Source: Mimosa pudica
Taxonomy: Eukaryota > Streptophyta > Magnoliopsida > Fabales > Fabaceae
Reading direction: 5' to 3'
Length of the DNA stretch: 64,000 bases
Assembly: GCA_029929735.1 (NCBI GenBank)
Contig: JAKELP010000030.1
Location: forward strand, 1,639,493-1,703,492
Within the stretch, counting starts at the first letter, position 1. Every line of letters begins with the position of its first letter. The position numbers were made by a program, and so were the translations under genes. Below are positions 11,401 through 21,780 of this stretch, piece after piece. The notes below the pieces were generated by a model. The model ran no database searches. It had not been told where the DNA came from and saw only the letters and a list, made by a program, of their open reading frames with translations.

Positions 11401-12979
11401 TCACAAGCCCAACTGCACAAATCAGCCCATTCCGTAGTAGCTAATTGCCTAAATCCATGCCTTCCTTTGCCTTTTCATTTTTAACTTGGAATCTACACAC
11501 ATAAAGAATATTAAGGAATGATAATGCAAATACCTTCTTCACTTTAAATTCCTAAACAATATTTCACAACAAAATCTTTTAAATTCTCACCAAATATGTT
11601 CATTTTGAATTGATGACACCTAAATATGATTAAATTATATATGAAAATATACTAAAATTAGGGAATCATCAAGGCCAAATTGCATCATAAATATGTTTAG
11701 AGCTTCAATTAAGCATGTATAAAAAATACAAAACTAAGGATTTGTCAAAGAATGAAATGATCATGTATATGAAACTCTCTAATACATTTCTTTCAACTCA
11801 CCGAATTAATTAACTTCCTCTTTTTCTCTCAAGTCACTCACATATTTTTTTTCTCTCTTGCTCTCAGCTAAATGGTGCCTCATAAACAAAATCCTCCCCC
11901 TCCTATTTATAGGTGTGATACATGCTGATTGTGAAGACAATTCATCCCCAAAAATCTGCGAAATATCTTCCCCTTCTTTATTTTGTTATTTGGACATGGC
12001 ATGTCATGTTCTTTTATAAACGGAAATTGTCAAACATGAGGCATATGCAGTGATTTTCTTTCCTTCTCATTTTGAACGTTGTACACCAATCAACCCTCCA
12101 ATAAATTTCTCAAATTATTTATCTTAGAGGCAATAGAAATGGACAACATTAAAACCTATATTCTGATTTTGTGATCTCATGCGTAGAATCAACAAGCATT
12201 CAAGTATAATTTCTTTATTTTGGAGCCAACAAGCATTCAAACATGATTTCTTCATTTCCTTATTCATGCAACATTTTGTCCTTTGGTTCATGTGTCAAGT
12301 ATTTGCCTTAATTATAGTTTTTTCCACTATGAGAGCATTTTAATTCATATGTCATCAATATGGAATGAATAAGGGTTTTTCAATTCCATCCACATTTGTC
12401 AGATAAAGTATAGGTAAAAACAAAATTCCCTCCAATTCCAATCTAATTTTAATTCAAACAACCATGATGGGATCATATTCAAAATGCTTCCAATTTTAAC
12501 CTCTCCTCTCATGTGGAATGGGTATAATTGCTTCCTATTAAAATTCAAAATGTTAACTAATATGGAAGATTTGTTAGTGTCTATGAATCAAATCATCAAA
12601 TGTCTTTTGATGACATAAGCGCATATCCCTCCAATTCTTATTTCATGTGTGACTACATTATAGGAGGTCAAATCAAGGATCAAGAAAGAATTAAGCACTA
12701 TCATAATCAAATATTGCAATCATCCCCTTTTCATTTCAATGCATTCCTCACACTTAGTCAACATTTTGACCTATTATTGGCTATTCCCTCTCTAATTTCC
12801 CAATGCATTTCCTTTCAAAAAAGATGTCTATTGAGAATGTTTCCATGATCAACTTAAAATTTATATTTTTCCATTTTTTATCACTTGTTACTTTTTTTCT
12901 TTAAGACAAATCATATAACAACATTTTTTATGTTTTTGTTTATTATTTTGTAGGACGCGAACAAAATAGGGTGTTTACA
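8485..12979 (+). mobile_element. 4.5-kb gypsy-type solo LTR inside MULE
   Basis: Starts TGTAGAGCCGG and ends GGTGTTTACA, with ATTAG at 8480-8484 and 12980-12984. It has no gag, pol, PBS or second LTR. The beginning (GAGTCACCACC, then GGGGAGTCGATTGTGCG and GGTGTTAGGCACCCC) resembles the start of long LTRs of plant Ty3/gypsy Tat/Ogre-like elements as I remember them. The subfamily and orientation are therefore inferred, while the boundaries are seen. Without the nested MITE it is about 3.95 kb. The small frames inside (11140-11389, 12600-12848) are not recognisable. Confidence 0.75.
8707..9245. mobile_element. Long-TIR Mutator-type MITE (539 bp)
   Basis: Two inverted arms of about 219 bp (8707-8926 and 9028-9245) face each other around a 100-bp centre. 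Ends are GGGCAAAGGTGC and GCACATTTACCC. Flanks 8698-8706 and 9246-9254 are both TTTATTTAA, a 9-bp duplication, the size produced by Mutator-like transposases. It has no coding capacity; the 104-aa and 61-aa frames are mirror images of each other within the arms. It lies inside the 4.5-kb LTR, so it is the youngest event of that stack. Confidence 0.95.
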
Positions 12980-14163
12980 ATTAGTAACCTGATATGATGG
13001 CTGTCCATGTGTAGCAGCTTCAAGCTCTTCAGTTGGTTCAGGTTCTTGGGTTGGATTTGTCTATGACATACAATAATATAAAGGCAACAATAATGCAAGT
13101 CAAACTATCAAATCAAATTTAAGATGAGATAAAAAATAATAGTATAAGAGAATTTGTCACTTGATTGCAAGTTCTCACATTATGACCCTCTTGATGACGT
13201 TTTGAACACTTCATGGGGGTATGCTTCCTTGACAATTTATTCAAAGGATTGGAAGGATCATCTATCTGGTGGGACCTCGGCAGCACTGTGTAGTCCAAGT
13301 TATTTAGCTTTCTTGTACCTCTCCATGTAGGCTGATCTGTCCCTCTTTTTCTTGTTGGGCCTTCCAGGCAATTTAATCTCAGGTGCTGGTTCCAGTGGTT
13401 TGAAGTTAGCAATATGCCAAAATTCCTCACCCTTTATAAGTTGGAACTTAGTCTTATAACCAGCTAGATATGTCTCTTTATGGTAAAACCGATGCATCTG
13501 GGTAATAGGATCTATCTTGGCATGATGCAATGCACTCATTGCGTGCTGACATGGAATCCCAGTCAAGTCCCAAATCCGACATGAGCAACTTTTACGTTCC
13601 AAAAATACAACATGCTTATCAGTGCCCTTGGTAACTTCATAACCATCCTCACCATTCCACTCAAGTCTCTCCTAATGAAGCAAGAGTGTCCTTAAATCGC
13701 TCTTCAAATGTGCTTCGTTAGCAAGCCCAGAATTTTTGGAAGTACACAGCACCAAAATATTTTTGCCCCAATTTCCATATATATGCCTCACACACCATCT
13801 ATGTTCTACCTCAAGGAGCAACTCACGCACTGCAGCAGTTAACCCCTATACGACAAAAAATATGTACATTAGTATCACATACATTTCATATATTAAAATA
13901 TAAATAGGTATGAAACTGACCTTTTGAAAATCAGACATTAACGTTAAATTAGATTCATCTCATGATTCAAGGGAATTCGTTAACAAATCGAGGAACCACT
14001 TCCAGTTGTAAGTGTTCTCCTTTTGTGTGATAGCAAAAGCTAGTGGGTACATAGAGTCATCCGCATCAATCCCTACTGCTGTTAGCATTATACCTCTAGC
14101 ATATCCTCTCAAGAATGTGCCGTCCACGCCAATCAAGGGCCGACAACCAACACTCCATCCTCT

Positions 14164-14261
14164 CTACTTGGATTAGGACAAAACATTTAGCAAAAGGCTG
14201 AAAACCATTTAGACCAGCTAAGAACATAATGTTACACAAACCATTTAAACAACATGTTCAC
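14164..14261 (-). other. Inferred intron in MULE transposase (98 bp)
   Basis: Donor AAAG|GTGAACATG and acceptor AAGTAG|AGAGGATGG on the minus strand. Splicing joins FNAAK to RGWSVGCRP in frame, which is the expected protein order in MULE transposases. Confidence 0.6.
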
Positions 14262-14817
14262 CTTTGCAGCGTTGAAGCATATATACAAATGGCTGAAAAC
14301 TCGTTTCCCTTCATTTTCCAAGGCCTCTTGACTGATTTGAAGACACACGTCTGTGCCTCTATCTGCGGTCATAATCTTTAATGTATGGCTGAAGATTGTT
14401 GTATTGATCCTTGTGACTCCCATGCATTTCCTGAAGAATCTGTCTCTTTGCTCTCTTGCATTTGGACTTGCTCACCTTCAGCTTGTACTCATCTTTCAAG
14501 TCACGCATCATTTCGGTGGTTCGATATTTGGGTCTATCTTGCACCTTTTGTTTGAAGTGTTTTGCCAGCCACCGTACTTGTGCCCTGTCATTACTAAACA
14601 CCCTGCCACATGTGTGCTACAGGGTTAAAGTCTTCACCACCAGCCCTGGGTTGTGACGATCTTTAGACGCATATAAATCAAATGGGCAATCCAATTGGTA
14701 GCATGCCCTAAATTTTTTGGGCTCACTTCTAGCTGTTGTTAAGCTTACTCCAACCATTATTGCATATGAATTTAAGTCATCAATCAACTCCTGCTTCGAA
14801 GCATAAGCCTTGCCCAA

Positions 14818-14868
14818 CTAAAAAAATCCAGTTCATTGTAACACATTAGGAGGTGGTCAAACCCTCAC
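14818..14868 (-). other. Inferred short intron in MULE transposase (51 bp)
   Basis: Donor AAAGAA|GTGAGGG and T-rich acceptor TTTTTTTAG|TTGGGC on the minus strand. Splicing would connect the acidic segment to LGKAYASKQE in frame. It is unusually short for a plant intron, so this is less certain. Confidence 0.5.
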
Positions 14869-15096
14869 TTCTTTTGGCCGAGCAGAAGTGCCAAGGCCCA
14901 AATCATCTCCTTCATCTTCCTGTTCTGTCTCACTATCACAGTGACAATCATTAGCAACTTCATCAATTTTATCTTCAACCTCATCTTCACTGAGCACCAC
15001 ACCATCATTCTCTCCATTGTCATGCCTAATTTCATCTCTATCAACTTCTTCATCATTGTCTTCATTATCTTCATCATCACCTTCTAAATCCTCCTC

Positions 15097-15282
15097 CCCT
15101 TCTTCAATGTTACCTTCTAAATTAGGTTCTTTATTAGCACCAGCAGCACCATCTTCACCAGCTGCATTAGCTTTATCTATATGTTCTTCCCCTTCTTTAA
15201 TGTTACCTTCTAAATTAGGTTCTTCATTAGCACCAGTAGCACCATCTTCACCAGCTGCATTAGCTTTATCTATATGCTCTTC
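15097..15282 (-). repeat. Two 93-bp tandem units encoding 31-aa acidic repeats
   Basis: Unit 1 at 15097-15189 and unit 2 at 15190-15282 differ at only a few bases and keep the frame (93 = 3 x 31). The encoded repeat contains EPNLEGNI and HIDKANAAGEDGA. This suggests recent slippage while the gene was still coding. Confidence 0.85.
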
Positions 15283-15506
15283 CCCTTCTTGTTCACCATC
15301 AACTGAATCAGCTTTATCAGATTCTTTACAAAATGCCCACTTATTCCTTCGCTCACGTGATTCACGTTCAATTGCTTCCCTCCCCTCAATAATGTGTTTT
15401 TCCTTAATGACATGTACTCAAGCACACCTTGCACTAAAGCATTGGCCCCACGGAGTCTACCTTTCCCGACACACTTTGGACGACTACTATTTCCCTTACT
15501 CCCCAT

Positions 15507-15895
15507 TTACCAAAACCCCTAACAAAATATAACAAAGGAAAAATTAGGAAAACTACAAAACACAAGCAAAGTGGGAACATGACAGATCAACTCCTAAACT
15601 TATACATTTGAAAAAAATCAAAAGATTCCTTACCTTACCTAAAAGGCTCGAACCTAACAATGGGGAATCTGACAAATATCAGCTTGGAGGATAAATCTCT
15701 TCACTTCTTTCAATACACATGCATCCCACTTCGATTTCGCACATACACCTGATTTCGCACATACAACTTGGAGTGTCTTCAACAGATTTTGCATTCACTC
15801 CTCTCTAAATCGCTGACTTAACCTAAAAAATAAACAAAAAGTGATGACTTTAAATATTTATGTCTCTGCCATCAGCAAAAGGGAAAAAGAAGAGG
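15507..15895. other. Probable MULE upstream region
   Basis: AT-rich non-coding sequence upstream of the likely MULE start, probably 5' UTR and terminal region. CGATTTCGCACATACA occurs twice near 15735-15765. No terminal inverted repeat could be matched to the left side near 7250-7990. Confidence 0.35.
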
Positions 15896-16121
15896 TTTAA
15901 TCCATGTGGAAATCCACTTGGCATTTGTACAGGTGCCGCGTGGAAAAAATAGTAGACATGGCGCCCAAATTAGCCAACTAACGGTCAAACGTGAAAGACC
16001 GTCGGTCCAGGGTATTTTGGACCACTTTGGTTACTTTGGGTGTAATATTGTACCCCTTGTTAGTTTAGGGTGCCCAGTGATCCAGGGTGGTTACTTTAAG
16101 GGTAAAATATGGTCATTGCCC
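15896..16121. mobile_element. Truncated Mutator-type MITE (right part)
   Basis: Matches the right two thirds of the complete MITE at 26095-26473: ACTAACGGTCAAACG, then a GTTACTTTGG block, GTTTAGGGTGCCCAG and GGTGGTTACTTTAAGGG, ending GGTCATTGCCC at 16121. The left inverted arm is missing, so no target duplication can be shown. Confidence 0.7.
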
Positions 16122-16465
16122 TTCTTTTTAAAAAAATGAGATGGCACTCCCCCGCGTTGCGCTTGTGATTTAACTAAACATAGAACACATTATCAAAATC
16201 TAAAATTCTTTTCCTTAGCAGCAATAAAGGGCATAACAAAGAGTTCAACACAATAGAACAACATATTTCACATAAAAAACCACCAAACAGTTTAATGTTC
16301 TGCAAAAAAAATTTCACACAAACAAATGAAAGCTTGAGGTTGTTCTTGCACTGTTTAGTTGTGAAATGAAATAAAAGCACCAAAGAAAATAGTTTGTCAG
16401 CAGCTTAGCATCACTATTTTACCACATTTGAGAACACCTCATGGTACACCACATTTGTTGTGGTG
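16122..16465 (-). pseudogene. Helitron: end of helicase gene and 3' region
   Basis: Joining this piece to 21986-22552 across the GATGT duplication keeps the minus-strand frame of the helicase C-terminus, which ends with VVYHEVFSNVV near 16430. It is followed by an AT-rich 3' region and, at about 16150-16175, GCGCAACGCGGGGG, which resembles the hairpin near Helitron 3' ends. The expected terminal CTRR was not found, so the true end may be lost or altered by the adjoining MITE. Confidence 0.7.
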
Positions 16466-16470
16466 GATGT

Positions 16471-16662
16471 TGCCAAAATCTCAATTTCATTTCATTTCAT
16501 GAAATGATCTAATACATTCAGAGGTCTTTTATACTTGTTAAGACAGAGACTTATTGTAACTAACTAGTGACACGTCAGCTAACTATCTAACTGAATTAGT
16601 TACACCTCAGCATCTAATAACAAACTAGTGACACGTCAGCATTTGACTCAGTATGACTAATA
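16471..16662 (-). repeat. 3' LTR of young copia (192 bp)
   Basis: Lies next to the PPT, so it is the 3' LTR in the minus orientation. Contains three copies of TTTCA near its end where the partner has two. The Helitron reading frame resumes outside it. Confidence 0.95.
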
Positions 16663-16675
16663 TTCCCCCTGCTTC
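16663..16675 (-). promoter_or_regulatory. Polypurine tract of young copia
   Basis: On the minus strand GAAGCAGGGGGAA abuts the 3' LTR. It would prime plus-strand DNA synthesis. Confidence 0.85.
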
Positions 16676-16723
16676 GAGAAACAAGAATCTTCACTCAGTT
16701 CGCCTTAGCATCTTCCATCACAG

Positions 16724-18856
16724 CTAATCATTATCAGTATCAGTCTCCACAAGTGCATCATCCAAACTTGATGCATCCAGAGGTTCCACATTCAGCTTCT
16801 TGCGACAGTAGTAGAAAAGTGAACTAGCTTGTGCCTTGGTTAACACATCTGCCACTTGATCAAACGAAGGAACATAACCAACATGTATTTGGCCTGCTGC
16901 TACTTTCTCTCTTATGAAATGTAAATCAAGCTCAAAGTGCTTTGATTTGTTGTGCAATACTGGATTTGCTGCTAGTGCTACAGCTCCTGTATTGTCACAC
17001 CAAATTGTTGGTATATCAATTATCTGAAGTTTCATTTCTTTCAACAACTTCATTATCCAGAGTACATCAGCAACACAATCTGCCACACTACGATATTCTG
17101 CTTCAGTGGCACAACGAGATACTACTTGTTGTTTGCGTGATGTCCATGTAATAGAATTTGGTCCAAGATAAGTACAGAATCCACTTGTAGATCTTCTATC
17201 AGTCCTGTTTCCACCCCAATCTGCATCAGCAAATGCTTGTACTCTGAGCACATTTGCTGGTTTGATAAGTAGCCCATAGGTAGTGGTGCCTCGAAGATAA
17301 CGAAGTAGTCTCTCAACACAGTCCCATTGTTTTACTGTAGGCTCATGCATGAACTGACTCAATTTATTTACAGTAAAGGCAATATCTGGTCTGGTATAAT
17401 AGACATATTGCAGAGTGCCAAGAATACTTCTGTATAATGATGGATCTGCAAATGCAGAGCTATCACCAGATTTAAGCTTGACATTAGTGGACATTGGTGT
17501 ACTGTATGATGTGGTGAGAAGTAAATCTGTTCTGTGCAACAATTGATTTACATATTGCCGCTGTGTGAGCAATAGTCCAGATGGTGTTTTAGTGAACTCA
17601 ATTCCCAAGAAAAAAGAGAGCTCACCAAGATTTTTAACGAAAAATAGTGCACCCATCTTTGATATCAGTTGCTGAATTAGTTTCTCAGAATTTCCTGTAA
17701 TCATCAGATCATCTACATACACTAAAAGATACACCACATCAGAATTCTCTTGATACATGAACAAGCATGAGTCAGCAATGGACTCTTGAAAACCAAAATT
17801 CTTCAGAGTATCTGCTAATTTATGGAACCAAGCACGTGGGGCTTGTTTTAATCCATAAAGAGCCTTCCTTAGCTTGCATACAAGCTGTTGACCAGTGGGA
17901 GAGGTTTGAACAAAACCAGGTGGTTGATCCATATATACCTCTTCTTGCAAATCACCATTCAAGAAGGCATTATTAAAATCTACCTGATGTAAGATCCAAC
18001 CTTTCATAACAGCCACAGTAAGAATAATGCGTACAGTTACAGCTTTAGCAACAGGACTGAATGTATCAGTGTAATCAGTTCCAGCTTCTTGCACATATCC
18101 TTTAGCAACTAGTCTCCCTTTATATTTAATTAGTGTGCCATCAACATTTGCCTTTAGCTTGAATATCCATTTGCACCCAATTGATTTTCGTCCAGAAGGT
18201 AATGGAAGAAGATCCCATGTTTGAAATTTGGTCAATGCTTGAAATTCATCTTCAACAGCTTTCTTCCATGCTGGAGAATCAAAAGCTTCAGCAATGGTAG
18301 TTGGAACAAACTCATCAGCAATGGCACAAAATACTTTAGGCTTGAGTACACCACTTTTGGATCTTGTAATCATAGGATGAGTGTTGGTAGATAAAAGGTC
18401 AAGGGAGGGTGGTATAAATTGTTCAATAGAGGCAGCAGAGGAAGGTGGATATATAGGTGAAGGATTGGTTGAAGAGGCGTCTGTGTCATGGTTAGGATTT
18501 TGTGAGTTAGAGGGGTGATTTTCTGATGTTGGTGTATAAGGAGAGATGTTTGTGGGGCCATTTGTAGTTGTTGGTGTATAAGGAGAGATGTTTGTGGGGC
18601 CATTTGTAGTTGTTGATGTGGGACAAAGAAGGCTATTTGGGTTGTGTAGGGTAGGTGTTAGTTTTAAGGATGAAAAGGATGCTGAAAGATTAGCATGATT
18701 ATTTGTTGCAAGCTGTCGAATATTGACCTGAGATATCTTTGGAAATACAGATTCATTGAACCTTACATGTCTAGAAACAAAGACACGACCAGTTTGGACA
18801 TCCAAACAATTGTACCCTTTGTGCTGTGAACTGTAACCAAGGAATATGTGTAACAT
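16724..18856 (-). CDS. Copia pol C-terminal half: RT and RNase H (710 aa)
   Basis: Carries the end of the integrase region (FLGYSSQHKGYNCLD), a Ser/Thr/Pro-rich linker with two tandem TTTNGPTNISPYTP copies, then reverse transcriptase (GRKSIGCKWIFK near residue 220, HQVDFNNAFLNG with the first catalytic Asp, LYGLKQAPRAWF, and YVDD near 379) and RNase H (AFADADWGG near 545, ATEAEYRS, WCDNTGAV, KHFELDLHFIREKV, DVLTKA near 673). All key residues seen are intact. It is not a separate gene by design: its ATG (18854-18856) lies in the terminal bases of the TRIM. Without the TRIM and one ATATG copy it would be in frame with the 833-aa reading frame upstream, giving about 1538 codons. It makes and degrades the RNA template of retrotransposon cDNA. 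Confidence 0.95.
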   Translation of the reverse strand: MLHIFLGYSSQHKGYNCLDVQTGRVFVSRHVRFNESVFPKISQVNIRQLATNNHANLSASFSSLKLTPTLHNPNSLLCPTSTTTNGPTNISPYTPTTTNGPTNISPYTPTSENHPSNSQNPNHDTDASSTNPSPIYPPSSAASIEQFIPPSLDLLSTNTHPMITRSKSGVLKPKVFCAIADEFVPTTIAEAFDSPAWKKAVEDEFQALTKFQTWDLLPLPSGRKSIGCKWIFKLKANVDGTLIKYKGRLVAKGYVQEAGTDYTDTFSPVAKAVTVRIILTVAVMKGWILHQVDFNNAFLNGDLQEEVYMDQPPGFVQTSPTGQQLVCKLRKALYGLKQAPRAWFHKLADTLKNFGFQESIADSCLFMYQENSDVVYLLVYVDDLMITGNSEKLIQQLISKMGALFFVKNLGELSFFLGIEFTKTPSGLLLTQRQYVNQLLHRTDLLLTTSYSTPMSTNVKLKSGDSSAFADPSLYRSILGTLQYVYYTRPDIAFTVNKLSQFMHEPTVKQWDCVERLLRYLRGTTTYGLLIKPANVLRVQAFADADWGGNRTDRRSTSGFCTYLGPNSITWTSRKQQVVSRCATEAEYRSVADCVADVLWIMKLLKEMKLQIIDIPTIWCDNTGAVALAANPVLHNKSKHFELDLHFIREKVAAGQIHVGYVPSFDQVADVLTKAQASSLFYYCRKKLNVEPLDASSLDDALVETDTDND

Positions 18857-19208
18857 CCCAGCGCCTCGCTCTCGAAATTGTCAGCTTTGGGGAATCATCA
18901 CCCCTCACGGTTTTTAAAACGCGTCGAGAGGGGGAGGTATCCAGGCCTATATATAGCACCTTTTGTTCTCCTCCCCAGCCGATGTGGGACTTTACAATCC
19001 ACCCCCTTGGGGCCCAGCGCCCTCGCTGGCACATCGACCCAAGCCTGGCTCTGATACCATCTGTAACATTCCAGCGCCTTGCTCTCGAAATTGTCCGCTT
19101 TGGGGAATCCTCACCCCTCACGGTTATAAAACGCGTCGAGAGGGGGAGGTATCCAGGCCTATATATAGCACCTTTCATTCTCCTCCCCAGTCGATGTGGG
19201 ACTTTACA
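18849..19208 (-). mobile_element. TRIM (360 bp) inserted in copia pol
   Basis: Terminal-repeat retrotransposon in miniature: LTRs 18849-18996 (148 bp) and 19062-19208 (147 bp), both TGTAACAT...TTTACA in plus reading, around a 65-bp interior. ATATG lies at 18844-18848 and 19209-19213. On the minus strand the interior has a PBS, TGGTATCAGAGCC (19047-19059), two bases after the 5' LTR, and a purine-rich CAAGGGGGTGGAT next to the 3' LTR. Each LTR has a CCTATATATAGCACC box. There is no coding sequence, so it depends on other elements. The two LTRs differ at several sites, yet its host is young, so these differences may partly predate insertion. Confidence 0.95.
19047..19059 (-). promoter_or_regulatory. 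Primer-binding site of TRIM
   Basis: Minus strand TGGTATCAGAGCC, complementary to the 3' end of initiator Met-tRNA, two bases inside the 5' LTR. Confidence 0.85.
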
Positions 19209-21705
19209 ATATGCACTGAGAAGATCTGTACTCCAGCTTGTGTTTGTTGTAAGGACGAATAAAAGGATAGCACTCACAGCCAAATACTTTCAGAATTGTG
19301 TAATCTGGTTTAACACCATAGATTCTCTCAAAAGGAGTTGCACCATTAAGAGCTGAAGAGCTGACACGATTAAGCAAGAATGTAGCAGTGCAAAAGGCAT
19401 CACTCCAGTAAAATAGAGGTAAAGAGGCTTGAGCCAGCATAGCTAACCCAGTTTCAACTATAAGCCTAAGACGACGTTCAACCAATCCATTCTGCTCAGA
19501 TGTGTGAGGACATGTAAAATGATGCTCAATACCACAAGCCTGTACAAAAGACTTAAAACACACAAATTCTCCTCCATTATCAGTTTGTATCATTTGAATT
19601 TTATGACCAAACCGATTTTCAACCAGTGCCTTAAAATTTTTGAACGTTTGCAGAGCATCTGATTTAAGTTTTATTGGATAAATCCAAGTGAATCTGCTAA
19701 AAGCATCAACAAAGGCAATGTAGTAAAGAAAACCATGAGAGGCAACTGGAGCAGGCCCCCATAAATCCATTGTTATTAATTCCAATGGCTTGTTGTATAC
19801 AGTATTAGAAGAAGAAAATGGAAGCTTATGAGCTTTCCCTAATTGACAAGCCTGACATAAAGGAAAAACAGAAGAACTATTGCAAGAAATGCCAGCAGCA
19901 CGTAAAGTAGACTTTACTGCATCAATATGAGCATGTCCAAGTCGCTGATGCCACAAGTTCAATGTTGTATCAGGTACAGCTACATGAAAGCAAGCTGGAG
20001 TTGAAACTTGTGATGTTTTATTTTGAGCGGATATGGGTGAGCCGCCCATCTTGTACATCCTATTGATTTCAATATCATCCATAATGATGTGCCCTGTCCT
20101 CAGATCCTTTACAAAACAAGCATGAGGGAAAAATTCAATAGACACTCCATTTTCCTGAGCAACTTGAGCAACTGATAATAAATTCTTGCACATATCAGGA
20201 ACACATAAAACACGATTCATGTGTAAACAAGAATCACGAGAGTGTAGATGCATATTACCAACATGAGAAACATTTAAGCCTGTGCCATTTCCTACCATAA
20301 CTTTACCCTTACCATCGCAAGTTGCTTGATGAAGATTCTTAGGAGAATTTGTGATGTGGTGAGTGGCTCCTGAATCAGCATACCATGCTGAATCTGTCAC
20401 TGTATCTAGTGTAGCAATAAATGCTTGAGCTGTTGGAGTGGTACTGACTACAGCAGAATTTCCTTGAGTAATGTTCTGAGCCTGTGCATCTATAGAACTA
20501 GACTCACTATTTGGGATCTTAGACTGAGTGCTAACCAGATTAGGTACCAATGTTCCATTTGCAGGAGGAGCAGAATAAGAGGACTCATATGAGCCAAATT
20601 GTGGTACACCATTAGGATAACAAGACATATCAGAATTATTAGAGTAATATGCACCATCAGATCCAAGATCAGCAAAATAGGCATTAGAGTAATTTCCATA
20701 AGTAGCAGTAGAATTATTTCCATATGAAGCAGACTGATTGAAATTATACCTATAATAACAGCGATCAGCTGTGTGACTTGCACGATGACAGATCTGACAT
20801 GAGGCACTTCTAGGTATATAGAATGAACGGCCACGTCCTCGACCACCATTTCCTGGATTCAAAAACATTGACTGTGAGAAACCACGGCCAGAATTGAACA
20901 ATGGTGGCCTCAGGAAGCCTCTACCAGCAGTTCCTTGGTTCAGATATGGTGACTGAGCCTGAAAAGCTTGTGGATACTCTTCTGATCCATTCTCTAATGA
21001 AAGAGAGGTTGTATGATTTGCATGAGCCACTGTGTTCTTAGCAAAATTTTGTTGACGATCTTCGGAATCTATCAACATATTATGCACGGTGTCTAGATCA
21101 AATCGGTTTGGTGTGTTCACTGATGCATGCACAATTGCAATGATAGACTCAAATTCACCAGTAAGTCCTCTAAGGATATGTGATATTTGAGATTGCTCAG
21201 AGACAGGTTCTCCAAGCATAGCCAGGTGATCACAAGTGGTTTTAATTGAAGCTAGATAATCTCTCATCTTCATCTCACCTTTTTGCTGATTAGAGAGAAT
21301 ATTCTGATAATGAAGGATCTTCGAAGCTGACTTACTTGAGTAAATCCGGTCCAATTTTGACCAAATCTGCGTTGACGTCTCAAGGCCAACAAGTTCCGGC
21401 AAAATCGAAGGATTCACTGATGATAACAGCCATGAAGCTAGAGCTGAATCCAAAGCTTCATAATTCTCATACTCTGGATTATCAATTTCAGAAGTATTTG
21501 CTGCACGAACTTTCCGAGGAGGTACGGTCACAGTTCCATCAAGAAATTCGCGTAGGTTATGTTGCTTCACCATGAACGCAACTTGCTGCTTCCATAGGAG
21601 GTAATTGGAGTCATCAAGCTTCACCGAGATCTTTTTATTGGTGAAGTTTTGGAAGTAATTGCTTGATTCACTTGGATCTGAGACATGCGAACTGCTTTCT
21701 ATCAT
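19204..21705 (-). CDS. Copia gag-protease-integrase (833 aa)
   Basis: N-terminal half of the polyprotein of the young copia. Domains in order: gag with LDDSNYLLWKQQV (about residues 30-43); zinc knuckle CQICHRASHTADRC (C-x2-C-x4-H-x4-C, about 300-315); aspartic protease WYADSGATHH (about 440); GAG-pre-integrase LWHQRLGHAH (about 583); integrase core with Asp in TMDLWGPAP (about 645), Asp in IQTDNGGEF (about 705) and Glu in NGLVERR (about 741). The start ATG at 21705 lies about 90 bp inside the 5' LTR, a normal leader. The frame stops at 19204 in the first bases of the TRIM. Everything before is intact, so this copy could have been active until the TRIM landed. The integrase product would insert cDNA; gag forms the particle. 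Confidence 0.96.
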   Translation of the reverse strand: MIESSSHVSDPSESSNYFQNFTNKKISVKLDDSNYLLWKQQVAFMVKQHNLREFLDGTVTVPPRKVRAANTSEIDNPEYENYEALDSALASWLLSSVNPSILPELVGLETSTQIWSKLDRIYSSKSASKILHYQNILSNQQKGEMKMRDYLASIKTTCDHLAMLGEPVSEQSQISHILRGLTGEFESIIAIVHASVNTPNRFDLDTVHNMLIDSEDRQQNFAKNTVAHANHTTSLSLENGSEEYPQAFQAQSPYLNQGTAGRGFLRPPLFNSGRGFSQSMFLNPGNGGRGRGRSFYIPRSASCQICHRASHTADRCYYRYNFNQSASYGNNSTATYGNYSNAYFADLGSDGAYYSNNSDMSCYPNGVPQFGSYESSYSAPPANGTLVPNLVSTQSKIPNSESSSIDAQAQNITQGNSAVVSTTPTAQAFIATLDTVTDSAWYADSGATHHITNSPKNLHQATCDGKGKVMVGNGTGLNVSHVGNMHLHSRDSCLHMNRVLCVPDMCKNLLSVAQVAQENGVSIEFFPHACFVKDLRTGHIIMDDIEINRMYKMGGSPISAQNKTSQVSTPACFHVAVPDTTLNLWHQRLGHAHIDAVKSTLRAAGISCNSSSVFPLCQACQLGKAHKLPFSSSNTVYNKPLELITMDLWGPAPVASHGFLYYIAFVDAFSRFTWIYPIKLKSDALQTFKNFKALVENRFGHKIQMIQTDNGGEFVCFKSFVQACGIEHHFTCPHTSEQNGLVERRLRLIVETGLAMLAQASLPLFYWSDAFCTATFLLNRVSSSALNGATPFERIYGVKPDYTILKVFGCECYPFIRPYNKHKLEYRSSQCIL

Positions 21706-21780
21706 CTTCGTCCTTGTTTCTCCTATCGTCTTCTTGCTTTGATCAAAGATTCATGATCAAAAACCTATCAGAGAAGGAGA

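Larger units (their letters stand above)
12985..15506 (-). pseudogene. Mutator-like (MULE) transposase, decayed
   Basis: Read on the minus strand: a likely start at 15506 (MGSKGNSSRPKC), a long acidic Glu/Asp-rich segment (about 15330-14869) with two 31-residue repeats, a MuDR DNA-binding-type domain (14817-14617: ACYQLDCPFDLYASKD), a region with WLAKHFKQKVQ and YKLKVSKSKCKRAK (14601-14359), FSHLYICFNAAK, then GCRPLIGVDGTFLRGY (near 14110), the start of the DDE core, YPLAFAI, and a SWIM zinc finger CSCRIWDLTGIPCQH (near 13560). Two introns are inferred. In-frame stops, for example before DESNLTL near 13960, and frameshifts make it non-functional. The tail lies beyond the solo LTR at 7999-8484. 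Confidence 0.85.

Noticed and set aside
15017..15532. 171-aa Ser/Pro-rich plus-strand frame
   Set aside because: It is the complement of the acidic segment of the MULE transposase on the minus strand.
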